Below are positions 9,576-18,064 of a stretch of 32,475 bases of DNA, piece after piece. Location of the stretch: assembly GCA_025455775.1 (NCBI GenBank), contig JALOLT010000017.1, forward strand, positions 1-32,475, read 5' to 3'. Each line of letters opens with the position of its first letter. The stretch's first letter is position 1. The stretch comes from Fimbriimonadaceae bacterium (GTDB lineage Bacteria > Armatimonadota > Fimbriimonadia > Fimbriimonadales > Fimbriimonadaceae). The notes under the pieces were generated by a model. That model was not told the DNA's origin, did not search any database, and saw only the letters and a program-made list of their open reading frames with translations. The translations under genes were made by a program, and so were the position numbers.

Positions 9576-9603
9576 ATGATATGTTTTTCCAGCCGTTTCT
9601 CAA
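9576..9603 (-). promoter_or_regulatory. Predicted promoter of the small gene at 9082-9516
   Basis: On the minus strand TTGAGA (9603-9598) and TATCAT (9581-9576) are 16 bases apart. Transcription would start near 9569, about 50 bases before the ATG. Confidence 0.4.
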
Positions 9604-9634
9604 GTTTTCTCATCCTAGTTCAACGCGCCAAAAG

Positions 9635-10657
9635 TTATTCCAGAAGCGAAGTCTGGCCATCGCGAGGCTTTAGTCCCAAGTGCTGGTAGGCAGAAGCAGT
9701 CGCGATTCTGCCCCTCGGTGTTCTGGCAATCAATCCCCTCTGCAAGAGGTAGGGCTCGCAGACGTCTTCGAGCGTTCCGGAATCTTCCCCTGTGCTGGCA
9801 GCGAGGGTCTCGAGCCCGACGGGACCGCCATCGTACTTCTTGATGATGGTTTCGAGCAACGAACGATCCAGCCGGTCGAGCCCCAGGTCATCCACCCCAA
9901 TAATCGCCAAAGCTCTTTTGGCAGAGGTGGCTGAGATGACCTCCTCCCCATCCACCTGGGCAAAGTCTCGTACTCGGCGCAAGAGACGGTTAGCGATTCG
10001 CGGCGTCCCTCTGGCCCTGCGAGCGATCTCCCTCCCGCCCGACTCCGAGAGCTCGAACCCCAGAATCTTGGCAGATCGACGCACAATCTCGTAAAGAGGA
10101 TCTTCTCCATAAAATCCAAGGGTGAGATGAATCCCAAACCGATCCCTCAGGGGGCTGGTGAGGAGCCCTTGGCGGGTGGTAGCCCCGACGACCGTGAAAG
10201 GCGGGAGATCGATCCGGACGGAACGAGCCGCTGGCCCTTGGCCAATCATGATATCGACTTTGGAATCCTCCATTGCAGGGTAGAGGTATTCCTCGACAGC
10301 CCTCGCGAGACGGTGGATCTCGTCAATGAACAAGATGGCGTAGGGTTCAAGCCCGGTCAGGATTCCCAGAAGATCGCCCGGCTTGGAAATGGCAGGGCCG
10401 CTCGTGACGTGGACATTCACCTCCATCTCGTTCGCCACGATGTGGGCAAGGGTCGTCTTCCCCAACCCTGGAGGGCCGTAGAGCAGGATGTGATCGATAG
10501 CTTCGCTCCTTTGCTTGGCGGCTGTGACGAAAACGTTCAGGTTTTCCTTCACCTCTTCCTGCCCAATGAACTCTCTCAACCTCCTTGGCCTCAGGCTTAG
10601 CTCTGGCGAGAGATCTTCTGGCTGAGCAAGAGGCCCGAGATCTTCGTTTCGATTCAT
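9635..10657 (-). CDS. ruvB: Holliday junction branch migration ATPase RuvB
   Basis: This 340-aa AAA+ motor of the RuvAB complex drives branch migration of Holliday junctions during recombination and repair. Walker A is GPPGLGKTT (residues 61-69) and Walker B is LFIDEIHRL (D112, E113). Sensor 1 lies in [21 protein letters not shown] with its arginine finger. The C-terminal winged helix contains [15 protein letters not shown] and ends with [14 protein letters not shown]. Length is normal. Its ATG overlaps the ruvA stop (10654-10657), so the two are coupled. No ruvC is present here. Confidence 0.98.
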   Translation of the reverse strand: MNRNEDLGPLAQPEDLSPELSLRPRRLREFIGQEEVKENLNVFVTAAKQRSEAIDHILLYGPPGLGKTTLAHIVANEMEVNVHVTSGPAISKPGDLLGILTGLEPYAILFIDEIHRLARAVEEYLYPAMEDSKVDIMIGQGPAARSVRIDLPPFTVVGATTRQGLLTSPLRDRFGIHLTLGFYGEDPLYEIVRRSAKILGFELSESGGREIARRARGTPRIANRLLRRVRDFAQVDGEEVISATSAKRALAIIGVDDLGLDRLDRSLLETIIKKYDGGPVGLETLAASTGEDSGTLEDVCEPYLLQRGLIARTPRGRIATASAYQHLGLKPRDGQTSLLE

Positions 10658-11250
10658 CGCGAAAGACTCCTGAGGGCAAAGCGGAGGCGATCCTCAAAGC
10701 TGCCATCCTGCTCGGAAGCAAGTTGAGCCGCAGATTCCGCCTCTGGCCTTCGATACCCCAACGAAACGAGAGCCTCAACCAAATCCTGATTTGGTTGAGA
10801 TTGCGTCGGATTCGGCCCCTGGCTCGCTGCCAGAGAAGCCAAATGAAGGCCTCCGACTTTATCCTTCAACTCGACAATGATTCGCTCCGCGAGCCTCGCC
10901 CCGATCCCTGGGGTCAGAGCCAGAGCCTTGGCATCTTGGCGGGCAATCGCTTCGACAGTTCCCCGTTCGCCTAGAGTGCCGATCGCATTCAAGCTGATAC
11001 GGCTCCCACAGCCCTTTACCTCCCGAAGAAGGTCAAACAAAGCTCTCTGCTCTTTGTTTTGAAATCCATACAGGGAAAGGTCATCTTCTCGGACGATCTG
11101 GCGGACGAAGAGGTCGATCTTCGCACCGACAATCCCCATCTCTGCGAGAACAGACTCAGGAACAACGACCTCGTAGCCGACTCCCGCGCAATCGACTACG
11201 AGGGAGTTGCCCCAAGATTCCAGAACTTCTCCCCGAAGGCGAGCGATCAT
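10654..11250 (-). CDS. ruvA: Holliday junction DNA-binding protein RuvA
   Basis: This 198-aa protein binds Holliday junctions as a tetramer and loads RuvB. Domain I (about 1-62, OB fold) starts [14 protein letters not shown] and includes [11 protein letters not shown]. Domain II (about 65-140) has two helix-hairpin-helix motifs, one imperfect at [13 protein letters not shown] and one in [21 protein letters not shown]. Domain III (about 150-198) has [18 protein letters not shown], which contacts RuvB. An A/T-poor linker rich in Q, N and P joins II and III. No good ribosome binding site is seen before the ATG at 11250. It is first in the ruvA-ruvB unit. Confidence 0.97.
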   Translation of the reverse strand: MIARLRGEVLESWGNSLVVDCAGVGYEVVVPESVLAEMGIVGAKIDLFVRQIVREDDLSLYGFQNKEQRALFDLLREVKGCGSRISLNAIGTLGERGTVEAIARQDAKALALTPGIGARLAERIIVELKDKVGGLHLASLAASQGPNPTQSQPNQDLVEALVSLGYRRPEAESAAQLASEQDGSFEDRLRFALRSLSR

Positions 11251-11351
11251 ATGGCGAGTATGTTACCTTCTGTCTACAGGATTTTGAACTCCGTATTTTG
11301 GGCCGACCTGTGTTGACCGAAACGAAGAAAAGGGTAACAAGAAGCCACGTC

Positions 11352-11891
11352 ATGAAAACCCTGCCCATCGTCCGACCTTATCACCACCAAAAAGATCAAG
11401 AATCTGTGGTCGAGGCAGTAAAGGCGGTTTACTTCGAGTACGGCTTCACCTGGGATCCAGAGGACTACCACTCAGACCTCTTCAATATTCCTGGCGAGTA
11501 TCTCGACACAGGCGGCGACTTCTGGGTGGCAGAGATCGCGGGAGAGGTCGTCGGCTGCGTCGGCCTGGTTCCCCATGCTGAGATCCCTGGCGCACCAGGA
11601 ACAACCACTCTCCACGAGGGCAAAATCCGCGTCAGTGCCACTCAGGGGGAACTTGTCCGTCTTTATGTCCATCCAAATGGAAGAGGCCACGGCCTAGGAA
11701 TTGCCCTAACCCAAACAGTGATGACCAGAGCAAAAGAACGAGGATTGAAGAGCCTGGAACTCTGGAGCGACAAGCATTTCACCCACGCCCATGCCGTCTA
11801 TCGACAGCTGGGAGCGGTCATTGTCGGAGAGCGAATTTGCGACGATCCGGACGAGGCCCCCGAGTGGGGGATGAAGCTAGACCTGTTATAA
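11352..11891 (+). CDS. GNAT-family N-acetyltransferase
   Basis: This 179-aa protein belongs to the Gcn5-related acetyltransferase family. The acetyl-CoA site is visible as LVRLYVHPNGRGHGLGIALT (motif A, with the R/G-x-x-G-x-G/A pattern), followed by MTRAKERGLKSLELWSDK and a last beta-strand region around YRQLGAVIVGE. The frame is open to a TTG at 11298, but I prefer the ATG at 11352 (MKTLPIVRPYHH), where the fold begins. The substrate is unknown. It is divergent from ruvAB, with a short shared upstream region of about 100 bases, and the downstream 110 bases to the PAP2 gene hold no recognisable feature. Confidence 0.88.
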   Translation: MKTLPIVRPYHHQKDQESVVEAVKAVYFEYGFTWDPEDYHSDLFNIPGEYLDTGGDFWVAEIAGEVVGCVGLVPHAEIPGAPGTTTLHEGKIRVSATQGELVRLYVHPNGRGHGLGIALTQTVMTRAKERGLKSLELWSDKHFTHAHAVYRQLGAVIVGERICDDPDEAPEWGMKLDLL

Positions 11892-12001
11892 ATACTGGCC
11901 GATGATTTAATATCGAATGTTATGGGTGGCCCCAAAAATGTGTCTTACTCGTATAGCCAGACTCAAAAGTGCATATTCGTTTCCTACACATCTGTTCGCC
12001 T

Positions 12002-12577
12002 CTAAACCATCTCATGCTCAGGTTCTTGGTTTTCGTCCAGCTTCCTGCGAGAAAACACCGAGACACCTGCTTGTAAGGTAATTGAAACAAGCCAGGCAAC
12101 AAAGGCTCCAACCCCCCACCCAAAAAGGACTTGGTAGGGAAAGTGCACCCCGTTATAGATACGACTGATCCCAGTCAGCAGGGCAATGACAAGCCAACAG
12201 CAAAAGAGCCCTTTGTGGCCAAAGACTCCGAAGACAATTGCGATCGCCATCATGTTGGCGGAGTGGGCAGAGGCAGTGCCGTTCCCCATCCCCCCTTCCA
12301 CCCGGTGCATCACATCTGAGAGGGCGACAGGAGGGCGGGGCATTGGCCAAGTTGCCTTGATGACATCGGTGCAGGCGTTAGCCACTGGCCAAGCCAGCAT
12401 GGCGGCAAATCCTGCGAGCCTTGTCTTTTGCCTGACCAGCAAGAAAACAACGAATCCCAAAAGAAGCAACCGAACTGGCCACCAACCGTAACCATCACTC
12501 AGGAGCCTGAAGAGGGGATCCAGTTCATCGGGCCATCGATTGATCCATCGGAACAGGCTGAGATCCCAATTCTGCAC
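12002..12577 (-). CDS. PAP2-family membrane phosphatase
   Basis: This 191-aa integral membrane protein has about five hydrophobic helices and the three phosphatase motifs of the PAP2 superfamily. Motif 1 is K74-x6-R81-P82 (KATWPMPRP), motif 2 is S103-A-H105-S in TASAHSAN (usually PSGH), and motif 3 is S138-R139-x5-H145 (SRIYNGVHFP). Histidines 105 and 145 would be the catalytic pair. Members dephosphorylate undecaprenyl diphosphate or phosphatidic acid; which one applies here is not decidable. The SAH for SGH change in motif 2 is a mild departure. The gene is divergent from the ADP-ribosylglycohydrolase-like gene 50 bases away. Confidence 0.9.
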   Translation of the reverse strand: MQNWDLSLFRWINRWPDELDPLFRLLSDGYGWWPVRLLLLGFVVFLLVRQKTRLAGFAAMLAWPVANACTDVIKATWPMPRPPVALSDVMHRVEGGMGNGTASAHSANMMAIAIVFGVFGHKGLFCCWLVIALLTGISRIYNGVHFPYQVLFGWGVGAFVAWLVSITLQAGVSVFSRRKLDENQEPEHEMV

Positions 12578-12627
12578 TTTGGTATTCTACTGGAGCGCGA
12601 GGAGAGCCAAGGGCGACCACTACTACT

Positions 12628-14538
12628 ATGTCTGACCTCATCCAACCTGCCGTTTGGGGCAGTGTGATTGGCGCAACTCTTGGAGCACCCCGCAAGGGTC
12701 GCTCTGGGTTTGCCCGTCCCAACTTTTACGAGCCAGTCCCAGCCAGGATGGCACCCTCTGCTTCGCTGGATGCCTGGTGCGTATGGGCAGCTCATCTTAA
12801 GCAGGGTCGCTCTGTGCATCACCTTAGCCAGAGCCTTCTCGCCCACTGGGGTTATGATGGAGGAGAGTCTGCTTTTGGACTCCTAAACCTCCGACTCGGT
12901 CTTGGCTCGCCTGTTTCTGGTTCTGCCTCGAATCCCCTGTTTTGTGGCCCATCCGGGATTGCCCGCAGTCTGTTCTGGGGCCTTGTCTTTCCCCAACAGC
13001 CAGAGAAGGCAGGAGAGTTTGCCTTCTACGATGCTTCCATCGACCACGCGGGGGAAGGGGTCTGGCTCGCAGTGGCTTTTGCCTGCCTCGCCTCCATCTG
13101 GTCACCTAAATTGACGACTCACGAGGCGATTTCATTCTTAACCTCGGTGATCCCAAAGGAGTCTGGGTTTTTTTCAGATCTCCCAATTCTCCTCAAGCTA
13201 GTGGGAGATCCTGAAGGGGCGAGGCAACTCTCGATCGGAGCCAGGTGTTTTACCGATGATCCTGGGTCCGCAACTACGACGGGACTCTCTGTTTTGGCGG
13301 GACTCGTTTTCGGGGGCCAAAAATTCAGCGACACGATTCGCGCTACTGTCGCCTATGGAGGATCGGCCGAGGCTAGCACCCTTGTGGCAGGAGCCCTCGC
13401 TGGAATGACTCTGGGGAAAATCGACAAAGAGTGGGCCGATCCTCTTGGTGAGGCCTACGTCGCTGGTTCTGGGTTAAAGGGGATGGATCCTCCCAAAACG
13501 ATTGACGACTTCTGTGCTCTTGTGTCCCAATCTGTGCAGGAAAAGTCGATCGTCGTCGCGGTGGCCGAGGTTCCGGCTGATCCGCAACCCTCTCCAGCCC
13601 TTGAAGAGTCGCTCGAAACGCCAGAGTCTGAACCTCAGGAAACACCATCCGAACCAGTCGTACCGAATGAACCAGTGGTAGCGGCAAAGCCAAAACCAAA
13701 CCTTGGTAACTTGACCCAACTCCTCTCCTGCCAGGCGAATTGGACGATGGTCGAAGTCGGGGACATCCTGGTCAAGGTCACTTATCTCGAATCACCCTAC
13801 GCAACCCTCGGCATTCCTTTTAAGCTGCAAATTAGCCTATCCACCACCAAAAGCGAACCCCAAGTCGTGGCTGCTTCAATCTCCGCTGGGTCGGATGATG
13901 AAGTCGCGACGAGAATCACAGACGTTCGCCTCGATCCAGGCCAAGAAACCCACTTCCCAACCGTGATTCGCTTCAAGAGCAAGATCACGCAACCCCGCCT
14001 GAAAGTCAACGGCTTGGAACTCCTTGTGCCTCTCCTGACCGCAGATCCCTGGATGACGGTTGGACCTTTTGTGAACCACGATGGGATGGGATACGAAAGA
14101 TCTTTCATGCCAGAGAGCGCGCAGCTCCGCTCTTCACCCTTTAGTGGCAGGAGCGAAATGCCTGTCCGTTGGCAGGAGTCGAGCTTCAACGGCCCAGTTC
14201 TGAACGTTGAACCACTTTTTAAGCTCGGACCTGGCACTGTGTATCTCTGGCGCAAGGTTCGTTTTGCCAAGGCTGGTCAGTATCAGATCGTCGTTTCGCT
14301 TCCTACCAGTGCGATCGCCTGGGCAGACGGACAAAGGGTTCTTTGGTACAACGGAATTGAGCGGCTCACAGCCTCGCCGGTTCCCCCCTTCGTCGGAACC
14401 TTCTCAACCACTGGTCTCACCACAATCTTGATCAAGATTCTGCGAGGCAAGACACCGGTTGGCCCTCTGACTGTCTATTTTCTTGATGAGACCGGCAAAG
14501 TCGTGCAACCCCTAGAAGACGTGCCGATGGAGCCTTAA
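12628..14538 (+). CDS. ADP-ribosylglycohydrolase-fold protein lacking metal ligands, with C-terminal beta domain
   Basis: This 636-aa protein is modular. Residues 1-300 follow the all-helical ADP-ribosylglycohydrolase pattern: WGSVIGATLGAP near the start, FAFYDASIDHAGEGVW at 132-146 (the D-A-x-x-x-H segment), and GGSAEASTLVAGALAGMTLG at 244-263. In active enzymes the first acidic cluster is TDDT and the last is G-D-T-D-x; here the equivalents are PSASLD (43-48) and GSAEAS (245-250). The magnesium ligands therefore look lost. A linker rich in P and E (about 305-350) leads to a beta-rich region (about 360-636) resembling a carbohydrate-binding or accessory domain. No signal peptide is visible. 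It is probably a binding protein rather than a hydrolase; the ligand is unknown. Confidence 0.65.
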   Translation: MSDLIQPAVWGSVIGATLGAPRKGRSGFARPNFYEPVPARMAPSASLDAWCVWAAHLKQGRSVHHLSQSLLAHWGYDGGESAFGLLNLRLGLGSPVSGSASNPLFCGPSGIARSLFWGLVFPQQPEKAGEFAFYDASIDHAGEGVWLAVAFACLASIWSPKLTTHEAISFLTSVIPKESGFFSDLPILLKLVGDPEGARQLSIGARCFTDDPGSATTTGLSVLAGLVFGGQKFSDTIRATVAYGGSAEASTLVAGALAGMTLGKIDKEWADPLGEAYVAGSGLKGMDPPKTIDDFCALVSQSVQEKSIVVAVAEVPADPQPSPALEESLETPESEPQETPSEPVVPNEPVVAAKPKPNLGNLTQLLSCQANWTMVEVGDILVKVTYLESPYATLGIPFKLQISLSTTKSEPQVVAASISAGSDDEVATRITDVRLDPGQETHFPTVIRFKSKITQPRLKVNGLELLVPLLTADPWMTVGPFVNHDGMGYERSFMPESAQLRSSPFSGRSEMPVRWQESSFNGPVLNVEPLFKLGPGTVYLWRKVRFAKAGQYQIVVSLPTSAIAWADGQRVLWYNGIERLTASPVPPFVGTFSTTGLTTILIKILRGKTPVGPLTVYFLDETGKVVQPLEDVPMEP

Positions 14539-14549
14539 AGGGATTCCCC

Positions 14550-14885
14550 ATGCGCCACGACCTCAGCACTCTTTGGGCAAGGGGAATCTGGGCAGCAATG
14601 CTATGGGTGATGAGACGCCCACCTATTCGCCGCCTGCAAAGGATGTCTGTGCAGTGGCTCCCGGAGGAAAGGCAAGAGAGGGCCTGGCAAAACCTGGTGA
14701 AACAGGAGCGGTGGGCAAGGCGCTATGGGCTCAAACTCATTACCTTCACCCTAAAGCTCTTCCTCTTGAGCGTCGCCCTGACAGTCACCTTTATGGCAGC
14801 CCTCCAGGCCCACGAAAGGGGCTGGCTCCCGTTTCCCACGGATCGAACAACTGGCCAAGCTGCTAGTCAATCCCGAACAAGCTAG
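14550..14885 (+). CDS. Small single-pass membrane protein of unknown function
   Basis: This 111-aa protein begins 11 bases after the ADP-ribosylglycohydrolase-like gene, with AAAGGGA before the ATG, so co-transcription is likely. The first half is basic and tryptophan-rich (RMSVQWLPEERQERAWQNL). One hydrophobic helix follows at about residues 62-86 (LITFTLKLFLLSVALTVTF), with a polar S/T/Q-rich tail. Its last 23 bases overlap the end of convergent mutY. I do not recognise a family. Confidence 0.65.
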   Translation: MRHDLSTLWARGIWAAMLWVMRRPPIRRLQRMSVQWLPEERQERAWQNLVKQERWARRYGLKLITFTLKLFLLSVALTVTFMAALQAHERGWLPFPTDRTTGQAASQSRTS

Positions 14886-15885
14886 AGCGATGACGGGTCA
14901 AGATCTTGCGTTGGGGAGCAGAGAGAGGCATGGCAAGAACTTCTTCCCAGGTTTTGGCGGAGTGTATCGGCGTTTTTTCTGAGGGGATCGCTCGGTACAG
15001 AGTCAGAGAGATCTTGTGGTGGGTCACAACGTGATTGATCGTAAGGAGCTCTTCGGCTCGCACCGCATGAGTTCTTGCCGAGAGTTCTTCTGTTCCTGAT
15101 TCACTGTTGATCGCGCGCGGAACTTGCCAGAGCCCTTCCCACCATTCCCCCTTTGGGACTTGCTCGATGAGCAGTTTCCCGTCAGAAACAATCAGCCAGG
15201 CTTGGTGAGAGAGATGCTTCCACTCCCGTTTGGGGGCTTTTTGCGGTAGCTGATCAATCTGGCCCCTTTCTCTTGCCCGACAAGCCCATTGAACCGGACA
15301 GGCATGGCACTGAGGAGATTGGGGAGTGCAGACCGTCGCCCCAAGCTCCATCAAGGCCTGGTTCCAATCTCCTGGCCGATCTTTGGCAAGGGTCTGTTTT
15401 GCCCAGTCCCAAGCATTCTTTTTCAGAGTTTGACCGACGGAGAAGTCTGCCATCAGACGGGAATAAACTCGTTCCACATTTCCATCTACAAGGGGAACTG
15501 GCAGCCCCTGGGCGATGCTCGCGATGGCTCCACTCGTGTAGTCGCCGATGCCAGGGATCTGTTTCCACCCTTCCGCTGAGGTAGGCAGTCCCTCTTCGAC
15601 GACCTGCCTCGCCCCCTTTTGCAGATTTCTTGCCCGGGAGTAGTAGCCGAGGCCTTGCCAATGGCCCAGCACTTCCTGCTCATCGGCTGTTGCTAAGGAC
15701 TCGACGGTCGGAAAGCGTTCCATCCACTTATGCCAAAAGGGAATCACCGTCGCGACGGTGGTCTGCTGGAGCATAATCTCACTCACCCAAATGGCGTAGG
15801 GGTCAGAAGTCCGCCGCCAAGGGAGGTCTCGCTTGTTTGCCTCGTACCAAGCTAGGAGCGAAGCCAAAAACTCAGGCGACGTCAC
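14863..15885 (-). CDS. mutY: Adenine DNA glycosylase MutY
   Basis: This 340-aa base-excision repair enzyme removes adenine mispaired with 8-oxoguanine. The catalytic Glu36 lies in SEIMLQQTTV, the helix-hairpin-helix is QIPGIGDYTSGAIASIA (109-125), and Asp134 is in VDGNVERV. The [4Fe-4S] cluster cysteines are C186, C193, C196 and C202 (C-x6-C-x2-C-x5-C). The C-terminal part (about 225-340) is the Nudix-like domain that reads 8-oxoG, containing GEWWEGLWQVP. The gene overlaps the end of pyrF by 14 bases, so it is probably expressed from the pyrF promoter. Its 3' end overlaps the convergent small membrane protein gene. Confidence 0.97.
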   Translation of the reverse strand: MTSPEFLASLLAWYEANKRDLPWRRTSDPYAIWVSEIMLQQTTVATVIPFWHKWMERFPTVESLATADEQEVLGHWQGLGYYSRARNLQKGARQVVEEGLPTSAEGWKQIPGIGDYTSGAIASIAQGLPVPLVDGNVERVYSRLMADFSVGQTLKKNAWDWAKQTLAKDRPGDWNQALMELGATVCTPQSPQCHACPVQWACRARERGQIDQLPQKAPKREWKHLSHQAWLIVSDGKLLIEQVPKGEWWEGLWQVPRAINSESGTEELSARTHAVRAEELLTINHVVTHHKISLTLYRAIPSEKTPIHSAKTWEEVLAMPLSAPQRKILTRHRSSLFGID

Positions 15886-16576
15886 TGGTGAAACCTAGTC
15901 TGGCTAAGGCCTGCAATGGGTCAGCAGCGGAAGTCAGGGCTCTGCCGATCACCAAGTAGTCGGCTCCATCCTTCAGGGCTTCCTGGGCAGTTCCAACTCG
16001 TCTCTGGTCATCCGCATCTCCCTCGACTGGGCGAATCCCTGGGACAACGATGACAGAGTGACCAATCTCCGGGCGGATCGCAGAAATCTCGTGAGCAGAA
16101 CACACAACCCCATCAAGGCCATTTTCGATCCCCAACCGACTCAAGGAGACCATCTGATCAACCAGGCTTCGATTGACAGCAAGGTGGTCGTGCAAATCCT
16201 TTTCGGTGAGGGAGGTCAAGACAGAAACTCCTACAACCATGGGTGCCCTTTCGACAGAATATGACTTCGCTTCCTCTGCGGCAGCAGCGAGCATCGCTGG
16301 CCCACCGGAAAGATGAACGGTCACCATCCAAACCCCGCGCTTGGCCGCCTCTCGAACCGCTAGAGCCACGGAGTTCGGAATGTCGTGAAACTTTAGGTCG
16401 AGGAATACTCGCTCCGCCCCTGCCTCTCGCAAACGAGAGATCACATCCAGACCACTTGGCAAAGTCAAAGCGTGGCCAATCTTAAAGGCACCCACAATTC
16501 CCTTAAGCTTTTGCACCGTGGCCAGCGCTTCATCCAAGTTGCTGGTATCGAGCGCGCAGATTATTTTTCGCTTCAT
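15872..16576 (-). CDS. pyrF: Orotidine 5'-phosphate decarboxylase
   Basis: This 234-aa enzyme performs the last step of UMP synthesis. The hallmark segment VFLDLKFHDIPN carries the catalytic D60-x-K62-x2-D65 array. D10 (ICALDTS) and K32 (FKIG) complete the active site, and the phosphate loop is VPGIRP near residue 180 together with VIGRAL. It belongs to the short bacterial (subtype I) group. It is the first gene of a pyrF-mutY unit. It is divergent from the aldehyde dehydrogenase gene across 54 bases. Confidence 0.97.
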   Translation of the reverse strand: MKRKIICALDTSNLDEALATVQKLKGIVGAFKIGHALTLPSGLDVISRLREAGAERVFLDLKFHDIPNSVALAVREAAKRGVWMVTVHLSGGPAMLAAAAEEAKSYSVERAPMVVGVSVLTSLTEKDLHDHLAVNRSLVDQMVSLSRLGIENGLDGVVCSAHEISAIRPEIGHSVIVVPGIRPVEGDADDQRRVGTAQEALKDGADYLVIGRALTSAADPLQALARLGFTSDVA

Positions 16577-16630
16577 ACCAGGTCATCAGTCTACCTTAGA
16601 TATTAGGTCGCCAGACAAAATAAGAATGTC

Positions 16631-18064
16631 ATGCACCGCGAACTCCTGATCGGTGGCCACTTCTTTGGAGGCCCATGTGACCAAAGCATCGGCAAGGATC
16701 TCTCGACGAATCCATTCGATGGCTCCTTGGTCGGTACCGTAGCCGAGGCAGGCTGGGCGGAAGTTGACTCTGCTCTCCACTTTGCCCAAAAAGCATTCGA
16801 AGACTATCGATTCTCACCGAGGAGCCAAAGGCAATTCCTTCTGCGCAAAATCGCTGCTTCGGTACGCGAACGCCGCCAAGAACTCGCAGAGCTCGTAATG
16901 AAGGAGGTCGGAAAGCCGATCACCTTGGCACTCGCGGAAGTGGATCGGACTGCCATCACCTTTGACCTCGCGGGAGACCTGCTCACAGCTCCCTGTGGAT
17001 CCCTCCTCCCGGTTGATCAGGATCCACGCGGTACTGGTTACCGCTGCTTCACCGAGCGAGTCCCTCTTGGACCTGTCTTGGCGATCATCCCAAGCAACTG
17101 GCCCCTTAACCTGGCAGCACACAAGCTAGCTCCTGCCCTCGCGGCTGGAGCAACGGTGGTGGTTAAAGCCCCAGGGACTGCCCCCCTTGCAACCCTCACC
17201 CTCGCAAGAATTATTCACGAAGCCGGATGTCCGGATGGAGTTGTGAACGCCGTGCACTGCGTCCCAGCTCTTGCTCAGAAGGCAGTGCTCGACCCACGGA
17301 TCAAGGTTTTGAGCTTCACCGGAAGCGAGGCGGTCGGATGGATGCTCAAGTCCCTCGTTCCTGAAAAGAAGGTGATTCTGGAACTCGGGGGAGATGCCTC
17401 GGTGGTCTTTTTCGACGGAAACCTGGAATGGGCTTGCCAAAGGATGGTTGCGGGAGCGTTTGGCTATGCTGGCCAGGTCTGCATCAGTGTCCAGCACGCT
17501 CGCATCCACCAAGACTCACTCCCTGAAGCGAGGGAGAGATTGATCCATCTCACCGATACCTTCCCCACTGGCGACCCCTCCGACCCTTCCGTTCTGTGCG
17601 GCCCGATGATCACTGATGAGGCGGCAGACAAGGTCATGGATTTTCTTGATGAAGCGGTGAATGGCGGGGCATCGATTCTGGCAGGAGGAAATCGCATCGG
17701 ACGGATGATCGAACCAACCTTGATCGAAAACGTCCCGGCTCAATGCCGCCTTGCCAAGGAAGAAGTCTTTGGACCAGTCCTGACCTTGTCCTCTTTCGAG
17801 ACTGCCGAAGAGGCTCTTCGCCAAGTCAACCAGAGTCGCTATGGAATCCAGCTGGGAATTTTCACCGAAAGCATGAAGCTCGCGGAGAAGATCTACAGAG
17901 AAGCCCAGGTGGGGGGAGTCGTGGTGAACGACTTCCCCACCCTTCGATTCGACGTGATGCCCTACGGCGGGGTGAAACGATCAGGATTCGGCCGAGAAGG
18001 GGTCGCGTCTGGTTACCTTGAGCTCACCGAAGACAAGGTTATGATTTCTCGACTGGTTGACTAG
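16631..18064 (+). CDS. NAD(P)-dependent aldehyde dehydrogenase
   Basis: This 477-aa member of the aldehyde dehydrogenase superfamily has the catalytic Cys284 in YAGQVCISVQ, the general base Glu251 in ILELGGDA, and the cofactor segment IIPSNWPLN plus VVKAPGTAPL. FTGSEAVG and EEVFGPVL are also present. The nearest groups by feel are the GapN/CALDH-like enzymes that act on phosphorylated or short aldehydes, but the substrate cannot be fixed. Its last 26 bases overlap the end of the convergent GH4 gene. The ATG at 16631 lacks a strong ribosome binding site. Confidence 0.92.
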   Translation: MHRELLIGGHFFGGPCDQSIGKDLSTNPFDGSLVGTVAEAGWAEVDSALHFAQKAFEDYRFSPRSQRQFLLRKIAASVRERRQELAELVMKEVGKPITLALAEVDRTAITFDLAGDLLTAPCGSLLPVDQDPRGTGYRCFTERVPLGPVLAIIPSNWPLNLAAHKLAPALAAGATVVVKAPGTAPLATLTLARIIHEAGCPDGVVNAVHCVPALAQKAVLDPRIKVLSFTGSEAVGWMLKSLVPEKKVILELGGDASVVFFDGNLEWACQRMVAGAFGYAGQVCISVQHARIHQDSLPEARERLIHLTDTFPTGDPSDPSVLCGPMITDEAADKVMDFLDEAVNGGASILAGGNRIGRMIEPTLIENVPAQCRLAKEEVFGPVLTLSSFETAEEALRQVNQSRYGIQLGIFTESMKLAEKIYREAQVGGVVVNDFPTLRFDVMPYGGVKRSGFGREGVASGYLELTEDKVMISRLVD

